Assembly (NCBI GenBank): GCA_963814435.1
Contig: CAWFCV010000032.1
Location: 1 to 64,000 of the forward strand
Origin: JAEUPI01 sp963814435
Lineage (GTDB): Bacteria; Pseudomonadota; Gammaproteobacteria; Burkholderiales; Burkholderiaceae_C
Length of the DNA stretch: 64,000 bases
Direction: 5' to 3'
Of the stretch, positions 1-10,570 are shown one piece after another. Every line of letters begins with the position of its first letter. Within the stretch, counting starts at the first letter, position 1. A program made the translations under genes and the position numbers. The notes under the pieces were generated by a model. That model was not told the DNA's origin. It saw only the letters and a program-made list of their open reading frames with translations, and did not search any database.

Positions 1-5
1 CGGGC

Positions 6-2764
<2,759 letters not shown>

Positions 2765-2928
2765 GCGGGGATTGGAATTGGGGCGCGCGCTGGGTCGCCT
2801 GTGGTCTACACCGTCACCGGCGCGGACCCACATGCAACGGTGAGGTCGCTGCGGCCGGACCCCATGAGCGCCGTGCCGCAAAGGCGGCGAAGTTTAGCAC
2901 CGCGCCCCATGGGCGCGCTGTGGCGCGG

Positions 2929-4074
2929 CTAGGGCGAGTCGTCGCCGCTGGTCGCCGGGGCGGCCGGTGTGGCCGGCATCGCAGGCGCGGCCGGCGCCGC
3001 CGAGGGCTGCGCCGCCGGGCTTGGCGCATTCGCGCTCGCATCGTCGCGGTCAGGTGCCGCCACCCGCACGCGCTTGGCCGCCCGCTGGCGCGGCGACGTG
3101 GCGCCGCTGGCGTCGGCCAGCAGCGCCATCGGCGGCATCACCGTGCCAGGCAGTTTCTTGGCGTTGCCCGACAGGAATCGCGTCGGGTTCTGCGGGACCC
3201 CGGACACCAACACCTCGAAGTGCAGGTGCGGGCCGGTCGACCGACCCGAGGTGCCGACCTCGGCGATGACCTGGCCGCGCTTGACCAGCATGCCGTTCTT
3301 GACCAGCAGCTTCGAGGCGTGGGCATAACGCGTCACCAGCGAATTGCCATGGTCGATCTCCAGCAACTGGCCATAGGCCGGGTGGTTTTCGCTGACGATC
3401 ACCATGCCGCCCGCGGCCGCGTGGATCGGCGTGCCGACGTCGGATGGGAAATCCAGCCCGGTGTGCAAGGCCGCGCGGCCGGTGATCGGATCGAGCCGGA
3501 AACCGAAGCCCGACCCCACCGGCCCTTGGACCGGCGGGCCGCTGGGCACCAGCAACGACTGCAGCCGGGCCTCGAACAGGCGCGACTCGACCAGCGTGAA
3601 CAGGTCGCTGCCGAGGTCGGCGCGTTCGTCGAGGTGGCTGAGCGCCTCGTTCAGATCTTTCAGCGTGGGCCGCTCCATCGGCACGAACGGGCCGCCTTGG
3701 CCACCCTTGGCATGCGCGGGCAGCGCCTTCAACTCGTCGGTCTTCACGCCGGCCAGGCCGGTGACGCGTTCGCTCAGCGCCTCGAGCTTCACCAGCTTGG
3801 CCTGCATTTCGCCCACCCGGTTGGCCATTGCATCCAGGTTCTCGCGCATGAAGCGCTCGCGCTGTGCGATTTCGTCGCGCACGATCAGCTTGACCACCTG
3901 GCTCACCACCGGCCAGCCTTCGCGCGCCGCGGTCAGGAAGATGAAGTGATACACGGCGCCCGAGATCAACATCAGCACCGCAGCCAGCAACAACCCCAGC
4001 AATCCGAGTTGCCAGCGCTTGAAATGCAGAGCCCGGGTTCGAACCAGGCTGCTGTCGGTGATGAGGATCTGCAT
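2929..4074 (-). CDS. M23 family peptidoglycan endopeptidase (LytM domain), membrane-anchored
   Basis: The 381-residue protein has a short cytoplasmic N-terminus and one transmembrane helix (about residues 20-45, LGLLGLLLAAVLMLISGAVY). A coiled-coil-like stretch follows (about 60-120), then a C-terminal LytM domain. The zinc ligands of an active M23 enzyme are visible: HTGLDFP (H and D) and GPHLHFEV (HxH). It should cut peptide cross-links of peptidoglycan from the periplasmic side of the inner membrane. The Pro/Ala-rich tail is low complexity. I chose the ATG at 4072-4074 because AAGGAG lies 7 nt upstream; the upstream ATG at 4092 lacks this. It precedes secA, as in many Burkholderiales, and is divergent from DUF721 with only 16 bp between the starts. 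Confidence 0.9.
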   Translation of the reverse strand: MQILITDSSLVRTRALHFKRWQLGLLGLLLAAVLMLISGAVYHFIFLTAAREGWPVVSQVVKLIVRDEIAQRERFMRENLDAMANRVGEMQAKLVKLEALSERVTGLAGVKTDELKALPAHAKGGQGGPFVPMERPTLKDLNEALSHLDERADLGSDLFTLVESRLFEARLQSLLVPSGPPVQGPVGSGFGFRLDPITGRAALHTGLDFPSDVGTPIHAAAGGMVIVSENHPAYGQLLEIDHGNSLVTRYAHASKLLVKNGMLVKRGQVIAEVGTSGRSTGPHLHFEVLVSGVPQNPTRFLSGNAKKLPGTVMPPMALLADASGATSPRQRAAKRVRVAAPDRDDASANAPSPAAQPSAAPAAPAMPATPAAPATSGDDSP

Positions 4075-4090
4075 CGCTACACTCCTTGCC

Positions 4091-4396
4091 ATGCCCGCCC
4101 ATGCGCGAAACGTCTCGCCGCTCGCCGCGGCGCTTCAATCCAGCGAACCCCTGGCCCGTCTGGCCGAGCGCCTGCGCGAATCACGCCAACGCTTCAGTTG
4201 CATCGAGGCCGTCTTGCCGGGCCCGTTGGCGCAGCAACTGCGGGCCGGCCCGATCGACGCGGACGGGTGGACTGTACTGGCGACCAACTCGGCTGTGGCG
4301 GCGAAATTGCGTCAACTCGTGCCGGACTTGCAGGTGGCGCTGGTCGAGGCGGGACACACCGCGTTGCCGATTCGTGTCAAGGTGCTGCCGACGTGA
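4091..4396 (+). CDS. DUF721 (DciA-like) domain protein
   Basis: This is a small protein of 101 residues. The pattern SSEPLARLAERLRESRQRF followed by a GPLAQQLRAG...DGWTVLATNSAVAAKLRQL core is typical of DUF721, the family that includes the DnaB-loading factor DciA; a DNA-associated role is family knowledge, not shown here. The start at 4091 is the ATG nearest the conserved core. The frame stays open upstream to 4019, and no good ribosome site marks the start, so the N-terminus is uncertain. It is divergently transcribed from the M23 gene. In Burkholderiales a DUF721 gene commonly lies between lpxC and M23-secA, but here lpxC is 39 kb away. Confidence 0.75.
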   Translation: MPAHARNVSPLAAALQSSEPLARLAERLRESRQRFSCIEAVLPGPLAQQLRAGPIDADGWTVLATNSAVAAKLRQLVPDLQVALVEAGHTALPIRVKVLPT

Positions 4397-4486
4397 TCTG
4401 CGTCACTGCTGGCGCCGGTGGTGCCGGCTGACCATTGCAGCGCAAGCGCCGAGCGCGGCATCCGACGCGGCGGTCGGGTGCTGGAA

Positions 4487-4537
4487 CGCCCACGCCCTGA
4501 AGCAACCCCAGCAGGGGCCCGCTTCAGGGCGTGGGCG
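4487..4537. terminator. Bidirectional hairpin between convergent genes
   Basis: A perfect 17-bp inverted repeat (4487-4503 with 4521-4537; core CCCACGCCCTGAAGC) encloses a 17-nt loop. It lies between the 3' end of the DUF721 gene (+) and the lipoprotein gene (-), where a bidirectional terminator is expected. There is no long T-run on either side, so the mechanism is inferred. Confidence 0.6.
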
Positions 4538-4558
4538 AGGAGCAGCCCCTTGTTGCTT

Positions 4559-4660
4559 CTACTCGAGCAGGCAACCGAAGAAGCCGTTGCTGTCGACGGG
4601 GCATTTGTAGGTTTCGAGCGGCTGCCGCACCCGGTTGATCGTGCTTCGCACCGTCACCCC
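4559..4660 (-). other. Degenerate second copy of the lipoprotein C-terminus
   Basis: Immediately downstream of the lipoprotein stop, the minus strand encodes an open stretch ending in TAG at 4559-4561. It repeats the last part of that protein: PLETYKCPVDSNGFFGC here against PLPYRCTVDVNGFYQC in the intact gene. The spacing of the two Cys and the VDxNGF core is kept, but the DNA has diverged. The stretch is in a different frame from the main gene and has no start of its own. It looks like the remains of a duplicated 3' end or of a tandem paralogue. Confidence 0.5.
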
Positions 4661-4695
4661 GTTCAACCTGCAGCAACGGCGTCGGTGGCGGTAGG

Positions 4696-7600
4696 TTACG
4701 GCACCTGCGCGCACTGGTAGAAACCGTTGACGTCAACCGTGCAACGGTACGGCAGCGGGTTCGGCGTCGCCGGCACCGCCACACCTGCATTGACGGAGAA
4801 CTGCTGCACCGTCATGCGCTCGATGCCTGCGGCTTCCTGCGCCTGCCGCGTCACCACGGACCAGCGATCACTGCTGCCATAGACGATCGCGCGACCGCTG
4901 CCGGTAGGCGTGGGCTGCTTGCCATCGACCGCCATGCCGTCGAACTTGATATGGAAGGCAACTGGGGGGGTGTCTTGGCAGAAGGTGGGAGACTGGTTTT
5001 CTGGCTGCGGATCAGCCTGGCACGGCCGCAACGTACCGTTGAGCGTGTAGCGGTCGTCCGTCGCGTACTGGTTCAGCGGCGTGGTGATCGCCGTCGTGCC
5101 GTTGTCGGACCAGTTGGTCCACCCGAGGTCGTTGCCCCACACGAACGAGTTCTCGTGGCTCGTGGTGCAGCTCTTCACGCCGTTGGTCACGGTGCATCGC
5201 ACCCATCCATAGCCATAGGCGTTATGCGGGAACGGGGCGCCCAGCGCTTCGGGCGCGCCATTGCCCGAAACCTGCAGCGTCTTCACGACGATGAGGAAGT
5301 TGTTCGCATCCCCGGTGAACTTGACCTCCGAAGGCCAGCTGCAAACCAACGGCGCGGCTGGCGGTACGCTCGGCGGCAGATTGCCGTTGGGCGTGCACTG
5401 ATTGTCGGGCGCGGTCGTGTTGTAGGTTTGAGCAACCGGGTTGTCCCCGCCGCCGAAGAAGTTGAACCCGCCGATCTTGCAGTTGTTGAGATCGATCGCG
5501 CGCTCGTTTGGACTTGGAAGCTGGAAGACCCCTATCGTGCCGCCCTCCGGGCAGGGCACTGCGCTGCCGAGCGTCGTGCCCGTCACGGCCAGCGGAAGGT
5601 CGGCCAGCTTGCGCAGACCCTGTGCCATGGCCGCGACGTACTTCGGCGCCACGGTGTTCACGCCGATCGCGGTCATCACGGCGCCGGCTTCGTTACCCGG
5701 GTCACCGAAGGCGCGATCGGGCGTCAGCGTGATGCCGGCCTTCTGCGCCGTGCTCAGCGTGCTCCACGGGCCCAGCAGGTTTTGTGTCACGACCAGCGTC
5801 TGCGGCACCGACGTCGTGAAGCTGCCCACGGTGTCGGTGGCCTTGGCGGTGATCGTGTAGCTGCCGGCCGCGACGCCGGTCCAGGTGAACTGGTAAGGCG
5901 ACGTCAGGTCCTCGCCGAGCTTGGTCGCGCCATTGAAGAACTCGACCTTGGCGATGCCGTCGGTGTCGGAGGCGCTGGCGGTCAGCGTGATGTCCTTTGC
6001 CGCATTTCCGGCATTCAGCGTCACGGCGGCCGACGACGTGAGGTTGACCGCCGGCGGCACGTTGGCCGCGATCGTCACGCTCTTCGATGGCGTGGTGCTC
6101 TGGCCCCCGAGGTTGTCTGTGGCCCGCGCGGTGATCGTGTACGTGCCGAAGTGCGCAGCGTCGATCGACACCTGCAGCCGCCACTTGGAGGTTCCCGCAT
6201 CGAACGTGCCGTTGCCGAGCGACGTGGCGCCGTTGAAGAACTGCACCGACGCGATGCTGCCGTCGACGTCCACGGCCGACGCCGACAACGCCAACGTCGT
6301 GGGCGCATTCGGGCCCGCCACCGGGTCGTCGAGTGTTGGCGTGGGCGGCACGTTGGCGGGCACGTTCACCGACACCGAGCCGGAGGTTTGCTGCGCAGCG
6401 TTGTTGTCGGTGGCGCGCGCGGCGAGCGAATAGGTGCCCTGGACGGTGGTGCTCCAGGTCAGCGTGTACTCGTTCGTCTGACCAACGCGCGCGGCCTGGC
6501 CGAGCAGCGTCGTGCCGTTGAAGAACTCGACCTTGCTGATCGTGCCGTCGCTGTCGCTTGCAGTCGCACGCAACGTCACCGTGGTGCCGGGGATGATGGT
6601 CGCGTTCGGTGCCGGCGACGTGATGCTCACCGTGGGCAGCGCGTTGGGCACATTCACCGACACCGAGCCGGAGGTCTGCTGTGCACCGTCGTTGTCGGTG
6701 GCGCGCGCGGTGAACGAGTGGGCACCCTGGCCGGTGGCACTCCAGGCCAGCGTGTACTCGTTCGTCTGTCCAACACGCGTGGCCTGGCCGAGCGGCGTTG
6801 TACTGTTGTCGAGGAAGAATTCGACCTTGCTGACCGTGCCGTCGCTGTCGCTTGCGGTCGCACGCAACGTCGCCGTGGTGCCGGGTGGGATGGTCGCGTT
6901 CGGCGCCGGCGACGTGATGCTCACCGTGGGCAGCGCGTTGGCGGGCACGTTCACCGCCACCGAGCCGGTGGATTGCTGCGCACCGTCGTTGTCGGTCGCG
7001 CGCGCGGTGAACGAGTAGGTGCCCTGGACAGTGGGGCTCCAGGTCAGCGTGTACTCGTTCGTCTGACCAACGCGCGTGGCCTGGCCGAGCGGCGTTGCGC
7101 CGTTGTTGAGGAAGAACTCGACCTTGCTGATCGTGCCGTCGCTGTCGCTTGCGGTCGCCCGCAATGTCACCGTGGTGCCGTGGATGATGGTCGCGTTCGG
7201 TGCCGGCGACGTGATACTCACCGTCGGCAGTGCGTTGATGATCACCTGCACCGAGCCGGAGGTGGCCGTGGCGCCCTGGTTGTCGGTGACGCGGGCGGCC
7301 ACCTTGTAGATGCCTGCGGTCAACGGCGTAGTCTGCAACTGGTAGGCGGGTGGCGACCCCACGGGCGTGGCCTGGCCCAGCAGTGTGCTGGCGTCGTACA
7401 CCGGAGCCGCCGGGTCGATGCGGAAGAACTCAACCTTGGCGACGCTGCCGTCGGGGTCGCTCGCATTGGCAGACAGCAGCACGGTGGCCGGCGCGTTGGC
7501 CTTGAAGTTGTTGGCCGGCGCGGCAATCGACACCGTGGGTGCCTGGTTGGGCTGCGCCGACGAGATTTGCCGCGACGCCGACAGCGTCGACGCGCCGGCA

Positions 7601-8028
7601 TTGTCGGTCGCGCGCACGGAGACGGCGTGCGTGCCGACGGGCGGGTTGACCCAGTTGAACTCGAACGGGGCGCTGGTGTCCTGGCCGATCACGACGCCGT
7701 CGCTCAGGAACTCCACGCGCGCGACGGTGCCGTCGCTGTCGCTGGCCGTCGCGGTGATGTGGACCGTGTCGGTCGAAAGGAAGCTGGCGTTGGCCGCCGG
7801 CGCATCGAGCGTGACGCTGGGCGCTTGGTTGGCCGGAGTGACGGGCGCATCCGAGCCACCGCCGCCGCCGCAGGCCGTCAGGGCTGCGGCGGCCAGGGCC
7901 GCGACCAGCCAGCCGGCCCAGCGTGCGCCCTCTCGTCGATGGCCGAAGCCGGTGATTGGCCTCGTGCTCAGCTGCGAAAGAGCGCCTGCGCTCCGTGGGA
8001 AGATTGAACTTGCTGTTTGCAGTAGCAT
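4696..8028 (-). CDS. Giant lipoprotein with seven Ig-like domains and an unknown C-terminal domain
   Basis: The product is about 1110 residues. The N-terminus has a long basic n-region, a hydrophobic segment and a lipobox (AAAALTAC followed by five Gly), so it should be exported and lipid-anchored. Seven Ig-like (Big-type) domains of roughly 95 residues follow, each with a pattern such as ASDSDGTVAKVEFF...Y.F.W......G.Y..TARATDNDGA. Domains 3-5 are near-identical even in DNA. The last 380 residues have no domain I recognise; they are rich in Cys, Asn, Trp and Gly (FNFFGGGDNP, WGNDLGWTNWSDNG) and end in a Cys-VDxNGF-Cys motif. The TAA stop is at 4696-4698. The start at 8026-8028 is preferred over the ATG at 8091, which would add residues before the signal. 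An adhesin or surface-binding role is a guess. Confidence 0.8.
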   Translation of the reverse strand: MLLQTASSIFPRSAGALSQLSTRPITGFGHRREGARWAGWLVAALAAAALTACGGGGGSDAPVTPANQAPSVTLDAPAANASFLSTDTVHITATASDSDGTVARVEFLSDGVVIGQDTSAPFEFNWVNPPVGTHAVSVRATDNAGASTLSASRQISSAQPNQAPTVSIAAPANNFKANAPATVLLSANASDPDGSVAKVEFFRIDPAAPVYDASTLLGQATPVGSPPAYQLQTTPLTAGIYKVAARVTDNQGATATSGSVQVIINALPTVSITSPAPNATIIHGTTVTLRATASDSDGTISKVEFFLNNGATPLGQATRVGQTNEYTLTWSPTVQGTYSFTARATDNDGAQQSTGSVAVNVPANALPTVSITSPAPNATIPPGTTATLRATASDSDGTVSKVEFFLDNSTTPLGQATRVGQTNEYTLAWSATGQGAHSFTARATDNDGAQQTSGSVSVNVPNALPTVSITSPAPNATIIPGTTVTLRATASDSDGTISKVEFFNGTTLLGQAARVGQTNEYTLTWSTTVQGTYSLAARATDNNAAQQTSGSVSVNVPANVPPTPTLDDPVAGPNAPTTLALSASAVDVDGSIASVQFFNGATSLGNGTFDAGTSKWRLQVSIDAAHFGTYTITARATDNLGGQSTTPSKSVTIAANVPPAVNLTSSAAVTLNAGNAAKDITLTASASDTDGIAKVEFFNGATKLGEDLTSPYQFTWTGVAAGSYTITAKATDTVGSFTTSVPQTLVVTQNLLGPWSTLSTAQKAGITLTPDRAFGDPGNEAGAVMTAIGVNTVAPKYVAAMAQGLRKLADLPLAVTGTTLGSAVPCPEGGTIGVFQLPSPNERAIDLNNCKIGGFNFFGGGDNPVAQTYNTTAPDNQCTPNGNLPPSVPPAAPLVCSWPSEVKFTGDANNFLIVVKTLQVSGNGAPEALGAPFPHNAYGYGWVRCTVTNGVKSCTTSHENSFVWGNDLGWTNWSDNGTTAITTPLNQYATDDRYTLNGTLRPCQADPQPENQSPTFCQDTPPVAFHIKFDGMAVDGKQPTPTGSGRAIVYGSSDRWSVVTRQAQEAAGIERMTVQQFSVNAGVAVPATPNPLPYRCTVDVNGFYQCAQVP
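6352..7240 (-). repeat. Three near-identical tandem Ig-domain repeats (294-297 bp period)
   Basis: Three consecutive Ig modules are nearly identical at the DNA level. For example, the block CGTGCCGTCGCTGTCGCTTG recurs at 6541, 6835 and 7132, with matching flanks such as GCCGGCGACGTGAT. The other Ig domains of the same gene are much more diverged. Recent unequal recombination or gene conversion is the simplest reading; collapse or expansion in assembly is possible here. Confidence 0.85.
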
Positions 8029-8235
8029 CGAGGGCGCCTTGCCGTGAGAGGGGCCGTCGGTCGTGCAAGAGCGGCGTCGCGTCGCCCGCACGATGAGCGG
8101 ATGTTCACGAGATTGCCACAGTGACGAGTGCGTGCGCGGCGCCGACCCCGCAAGCGAGGGGCCCTGGAGTGTGTCACGTTGTGTCGAACAACTGTCGGTC
8201 GCGCGAGCTCGCCTGCGATCGGAGCTAAGACCAGT

Positions 8236-8311
8236 TGGTGCCGACTATCTGACTCGAACAGATGACCTACCGCTTACAAGGCGGTTGCTCTACCAACTGA
8301 GCTAAGTCGGC
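8236..8311 (-). tRNA. tRNA-Thr (anticodon TGT)
   Basis: The 76-nt minus-strand cloverleaf starts GCCGACT and ends AGTCGGC followed by a genome-encoded CCA (tgg at 8236-8238). The acceptor stem is 7/7. The D-arm is GCTC/GAGC, the anticodon stem ACCGC/GCGGT encloses CTTGTAA, and the T-arm ATCTG/CAGAT holds TTCGAGT. The anticodon TGT (ACA on the plus strand at 8276-8278) reads threonine codons ACA and ACG. Confidence 0.97.
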
Positions 8312-8340
8312 TTGCCGGCGCGAATTGTAGGACGCAGGCG

Positions 8341-8895
8341 CTACTTCACTCGCTTCAGCGTCGGCCGCGGCGGGGTCGGCGCATCGGGCGGCGGTGGCTC
8401 GTCGGCCGGGCGATTGCTCGTGGCGACCGGCCGCGGCGCAGTCCCCACCACCGGCGGCGTGGGTTCGTCTTCGCTCGAGGCCAGGCGCAGGCCGCGTGCC
8501 ACCGTGTCGGGGCGCCCTTCGATCGGCGTGGGTTGCTCGACCGCCGAACCATCCGCACTGGGCGCGGGAAACGCCATGCCTTGACCGTTCTCGCGCGCGT
8601 AGATCGCCACCACATGGTCCACCGGCACGACGATGTCGCGCGCCACGCCGCCGAAGCGTGCCTTGAACTCGATGTAGTCGTTGCCCAGCTTCAAGCCGCT
8701 GGTGGCCTCGAAGCCGACGTTGAGCACGATCTCGTTGTTCTTGACGTACTCCACCGGCACCTGGACGCTGCGATCGACGAACACCGCCACGTACGGCGTG
8801 AAGCCGTTGTCGGTGCACCAGTCGTGCAGCGCGCGAATCAGGTAGGGCCGGGTCGAACTGCCCTGACCTTCGCCGCCTGGAGCGGTCGTCGCCAT
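8341..8895 (-). CDS. sspB: ClpXP adaptor / specificity-enhancing factor SspB
   Basis: The 184-residue protein has the SspB fold at residues 10-115 (STRPYLIRALHDWCTDNGFTP, GFEATSGLKLGNDYIEFKARF, VPVDHVVAIYARENGQG). A Pro/Ala-rich linker follows, and the protein ends in a basic RPTLKRVK-type tail resembling the ClpX-docking XB peptide. SspB tethers ssrA-tagged peptides to ClpXP. It is downstream of sspA on the same strand; the two are separated by a repeat-derived mini-ORF whose TGA ends 1 bp before this ATG. tRNA-Thr follows 29 bp downstream. Confidence 0.95.
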   Translation of the reverse strand: MATTAPGGEGQGSSTRPYLIRALHDWCTDNGFTPYVAVFVDRSVQVPVEYVKNNEIVLNVGFEATSGLKLGNDYIEFKARFGGVARDIVVPVDHVVAIYARENGQGMAFPAPSADGSAVEQPTPIEGRPDTVARGLRLASSEDEPTPPVVGTAPRPVATSNRPADEPPPPDAPTPPRPTLKRVK

Positions 8896-8896
8896 G

Positions 8897-9076
8897 TCAC
8901 CAATCCAACCAAACGGGCGCCGCGGATCCAGCTCTGCCAGTCCACCAGCACCGCCCCACAGAGCGCCCCCAGGGCCGGGCCACGCCCAGCCCGCCCCCCG
9001 CGGGGGTCAAGCAAAGTGGCAAAGCCACACTTGCTTGAGGTGGGGAGCGGCGAAGCCGCTTCGGGAGGGAGCCCAT
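8897..9076 (-). CDS. Bridging mini-ORF between sspA and sspB (59 codons, repeat-derived)
   Basis: The ATG (9074-9076) overlaps the sspA stop as TAATG. The frame runs open through the whole intergenic repeat and its TGA ends 1 bp before the sspB ATG (TGACATG). The peptide begins MGSLPKRLRRSPP and is Arg/Gly/Trp rich with no known domain. The DNA holds an imperfect hairpin (CAAGCAA...TTGCTTG near 9012-9041) and ends with GGATCCGCGGCG, shared with the elements after argB and ftsZ. Whether a peptide accumulates is unknown; ribosome transit from sspA to sspB is the likely relevance. Confidence 0.45.
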   Translation of the reverse strand: MGSLPKRLRRSPPQASVALPLCLTPAGGGLGVARPWGRSVGRCWWTGRAGSAAPVWLDW

Positions 9077-9687
9077 TATTTGCGCATCACCTTTTCGGAC
9101 GGCGTCAGCGCCTCGATGTAGGCCGGGCGCGAGAAGATGCGCTCGGCGTACTTCAGCAGCGGCGCCGCATTCTTCGACATGTCGATGCCGTAGAAGTCCA
9201 GCCGCCACAGCAATGGCGCGATGGCCACGTCGAGCATCGAGAAGTCGTCGCCCAGCATGTAGCGGTTCTTCAGGAAGATCGGCGCCAGCTGCGTCAGCCG
9301 GTCGCGGATCTGCGAGCGCGCCTTCTCCATCTGCTTGTCGGTGGGCTTGACGCCGCGGCTCTCGAGGATGTTCACGTGCGCGAACAGCTCCTTCTCGAAA
9401 TTCAGCAGGAACAGCCTCACCCGAGCGCGCGCCACCGGATCACCCGGCATCAGCTGCGGGTGCGGGAATCGCTCGTCGATGTACTCGTTGATGATGTGCG
9501 ACTCGTACAGGATCAGGTCGCGCTCGACCAGGATCGGCACCTCGTTGTACGGGTTCATCAGCGCGATGTCTTCCGGCTTGGCAAAGAGATCGACGTCGCG
9601 GATCTCGAAATCCATGCCCTTCTCGAACAGCACGAAGCGGCAGCGATGCGAATAAGGACAGGTGGTTCCGGAGTAAAGCACCATCAT
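9076..9687 (-). CDS. sspA: Stringent starvation protein A (GST-fold RNA polymerase-associated factor)
   Basis: This 203-residue GST-like protein opens MMVLYSGTTCPYSHRCRFVLFEKGMDFEIRDVDL-type and contains NPYNEVPILVERDLILYES, giving the thioredoxin-like N-domain at 1-80 and the helical C-domain at 90-200. SspA binds RNA polymerase and affects late or stationary-phase transcription in proteobacteria. It lies just after the petABC operon, separated by an intrinsic terminator, so it should have its own promoter in the AT-richer stretch 9690-9720. sspB follows. Confidence 0.95.
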   Translation of the reverse strand: MMVLYSGTTCPYSHRCRFVLFEKGMDFEIRDVDLFAKPEDIALMNPYNEVPILVERDLILYESHIINEYIDERFPHPQLMPGDPVARARVRLFLLNFEKELFAHVNILESRGVKPTDKQMEKARSQIRDRLTQLAPIFLKNRYMLGDDFSMLDVAIAPLLWRLDFYGIDMSKNAAPLLKYAERIFSRPAYIEALTPSEKVMRK

Positions 9688-9712
9688 GGCGGTGAGGCTC
9701 CCAGCTTCAATT

Positions 9713-9753
9713 CAAAACGAAAACGCAGCGGGCGCTTGGATCGCTCGCTGCGT
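9713..9753 (-). terminator. Intrinsic terminator of the petABC operon
   Basis: On the minus strand, ACGCAGCG (9746-9753) pairs perfectly with CGCTGCGT (9723-9730) across a 15-nt loop and is followed by TTTTCGTTTT. It lies 40 bp after the petC stop and before the sspA start, the classic position and form of a rho-independent terminator. Confidence 0.85.
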
Positions 9754-9792
9754 GGGCGGCACCGGTCGTCAAAACCGGGCAGACGGATGCGA

Positions 9793-10554
9793 CTACTTGA
9801 TATCTTTCCAAAAGGCCGCGTTCAGGCGCCACGTGATCACGGTGAAGGCGGCCAGGAACAGCATCACCCAGACGCCGATGCGCACGCGTTGATTCTGCGC
9901 CGGCTCGCCCATCCACTGCAGGAACGCCACCAAGTCGGCCACCGCGCCATCGTATTCGCGCTTGTCCATTGTGCCCTTGGTGATCGGCTCGAAGCCGCCG
10001 AAGCTGTGGACGACCTTCTTCGGGTCGTGCGGATCGGCTGTCTCGACGAACACCGCACGCTGCTGCCCCTGCAATTCCCACAGCACGTGCGGCATCGCCA
10101 CGCTCGGGAACACCAGGTTGTTCCAGCCCGTGGCCTTGGTGTCGTCGCGATAGAACGAGCGCATGTAGGTGTACAGGTAATCGGCCCCGCTGCCGCCACC
10201 ACCGGCACGCGAGCGAGCAATCACACTCAAGTCGGGCGGCGCGGCCCCGAACCATTCCTTGCCCTGCTTGATGTCGAGCGAAACCTTCATCGTCTCGCCG
10301 ACCTTCTCGGTGGCCAGAACCAGGTTCTTCTTGATCTGGTCTTCCGTCAGGCCGAGTTCGACCATGCGGTTGTAGCGCATGGAGCTGGCGGCATGGCAGT
10401 TGAGGCAGTAGTTGACGAACAGCTTGGCGCCGTTCTGAAGGGCCGCCACGTCGGTCACGCGCTCCTTCGGGAACTTGTCGAGCGGCGGGCCGCCTTCCGA
10501 GGCGAGCGCGGCAAACGAAAACGCGGCGAGCAGGCAGATGATGAATCGCTTCAT
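9793..10554 (-). CDS. petC: Ubiquinol-cytochrome c reductase, cytochrome c1 subunit
   Basis: Cytochrome c1 passes electrons from the Rieske centre to soluble cytochrome c. The 253-residue precursor has a signal peptide (MKRFIICLLAAFSFAALASE), the haem c site CLNCH at about residues 50-54, and a Met ligand region VAMPHV. A C-terminal anchor helix (VWVMLFLAAFTVITW) sits near residue 230. It is the third gene of petA-petB-petC with a 16-bp gap from petB, and an intrinsic terminator follows. Confidence 0.97.
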   Translation of the reverse strand: MKRFIICLLAAFSFAALASEGGPPLDKFPKERVTDVAALQNGAKLFVNYCLNCHAASSMRYNRMVELGLTEDQIKKNLVLATEKVGETMKVSLDIKQGKEWFGAAPPDLSVIARSRAGGGGSGADYLYTYMRSFYRDDTKATGWNNLVFPSVAMPHVLWELQGQQRAVFVETADPHDPKKVVHSFGGFEPITKGTMDKREYDGAVADLVAFLQWMGEPAQNQRVRIGVWVMLFLAAFTVITWRLNAAFWKDIK

Positions 10555-10570
10555 GTCGTGTGCTCCGTGC

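Noticed and set aside
6352..7240. Regular repeats considered as a CRISPR array
   Set aside because: The period is nearly 300 bp, the whole period is conserved and it codes for Ig domains; there are no short repeats with unique spacers.
4951..8007. Open frame of more than 1000 codons on the plus strand opposite the lipoprotein
   Set aside because: It is the mirror of a repetitive GC-rich gene, has no domain, and the minus-strand frame has a signal peptide and clear Ig domains.
8236..8311. tRNA-Thr as an integration site for a mobile element
   Set aside because: No partial tRNA copy, integrase or phage gene is seen nearby; neighbours are core genes.
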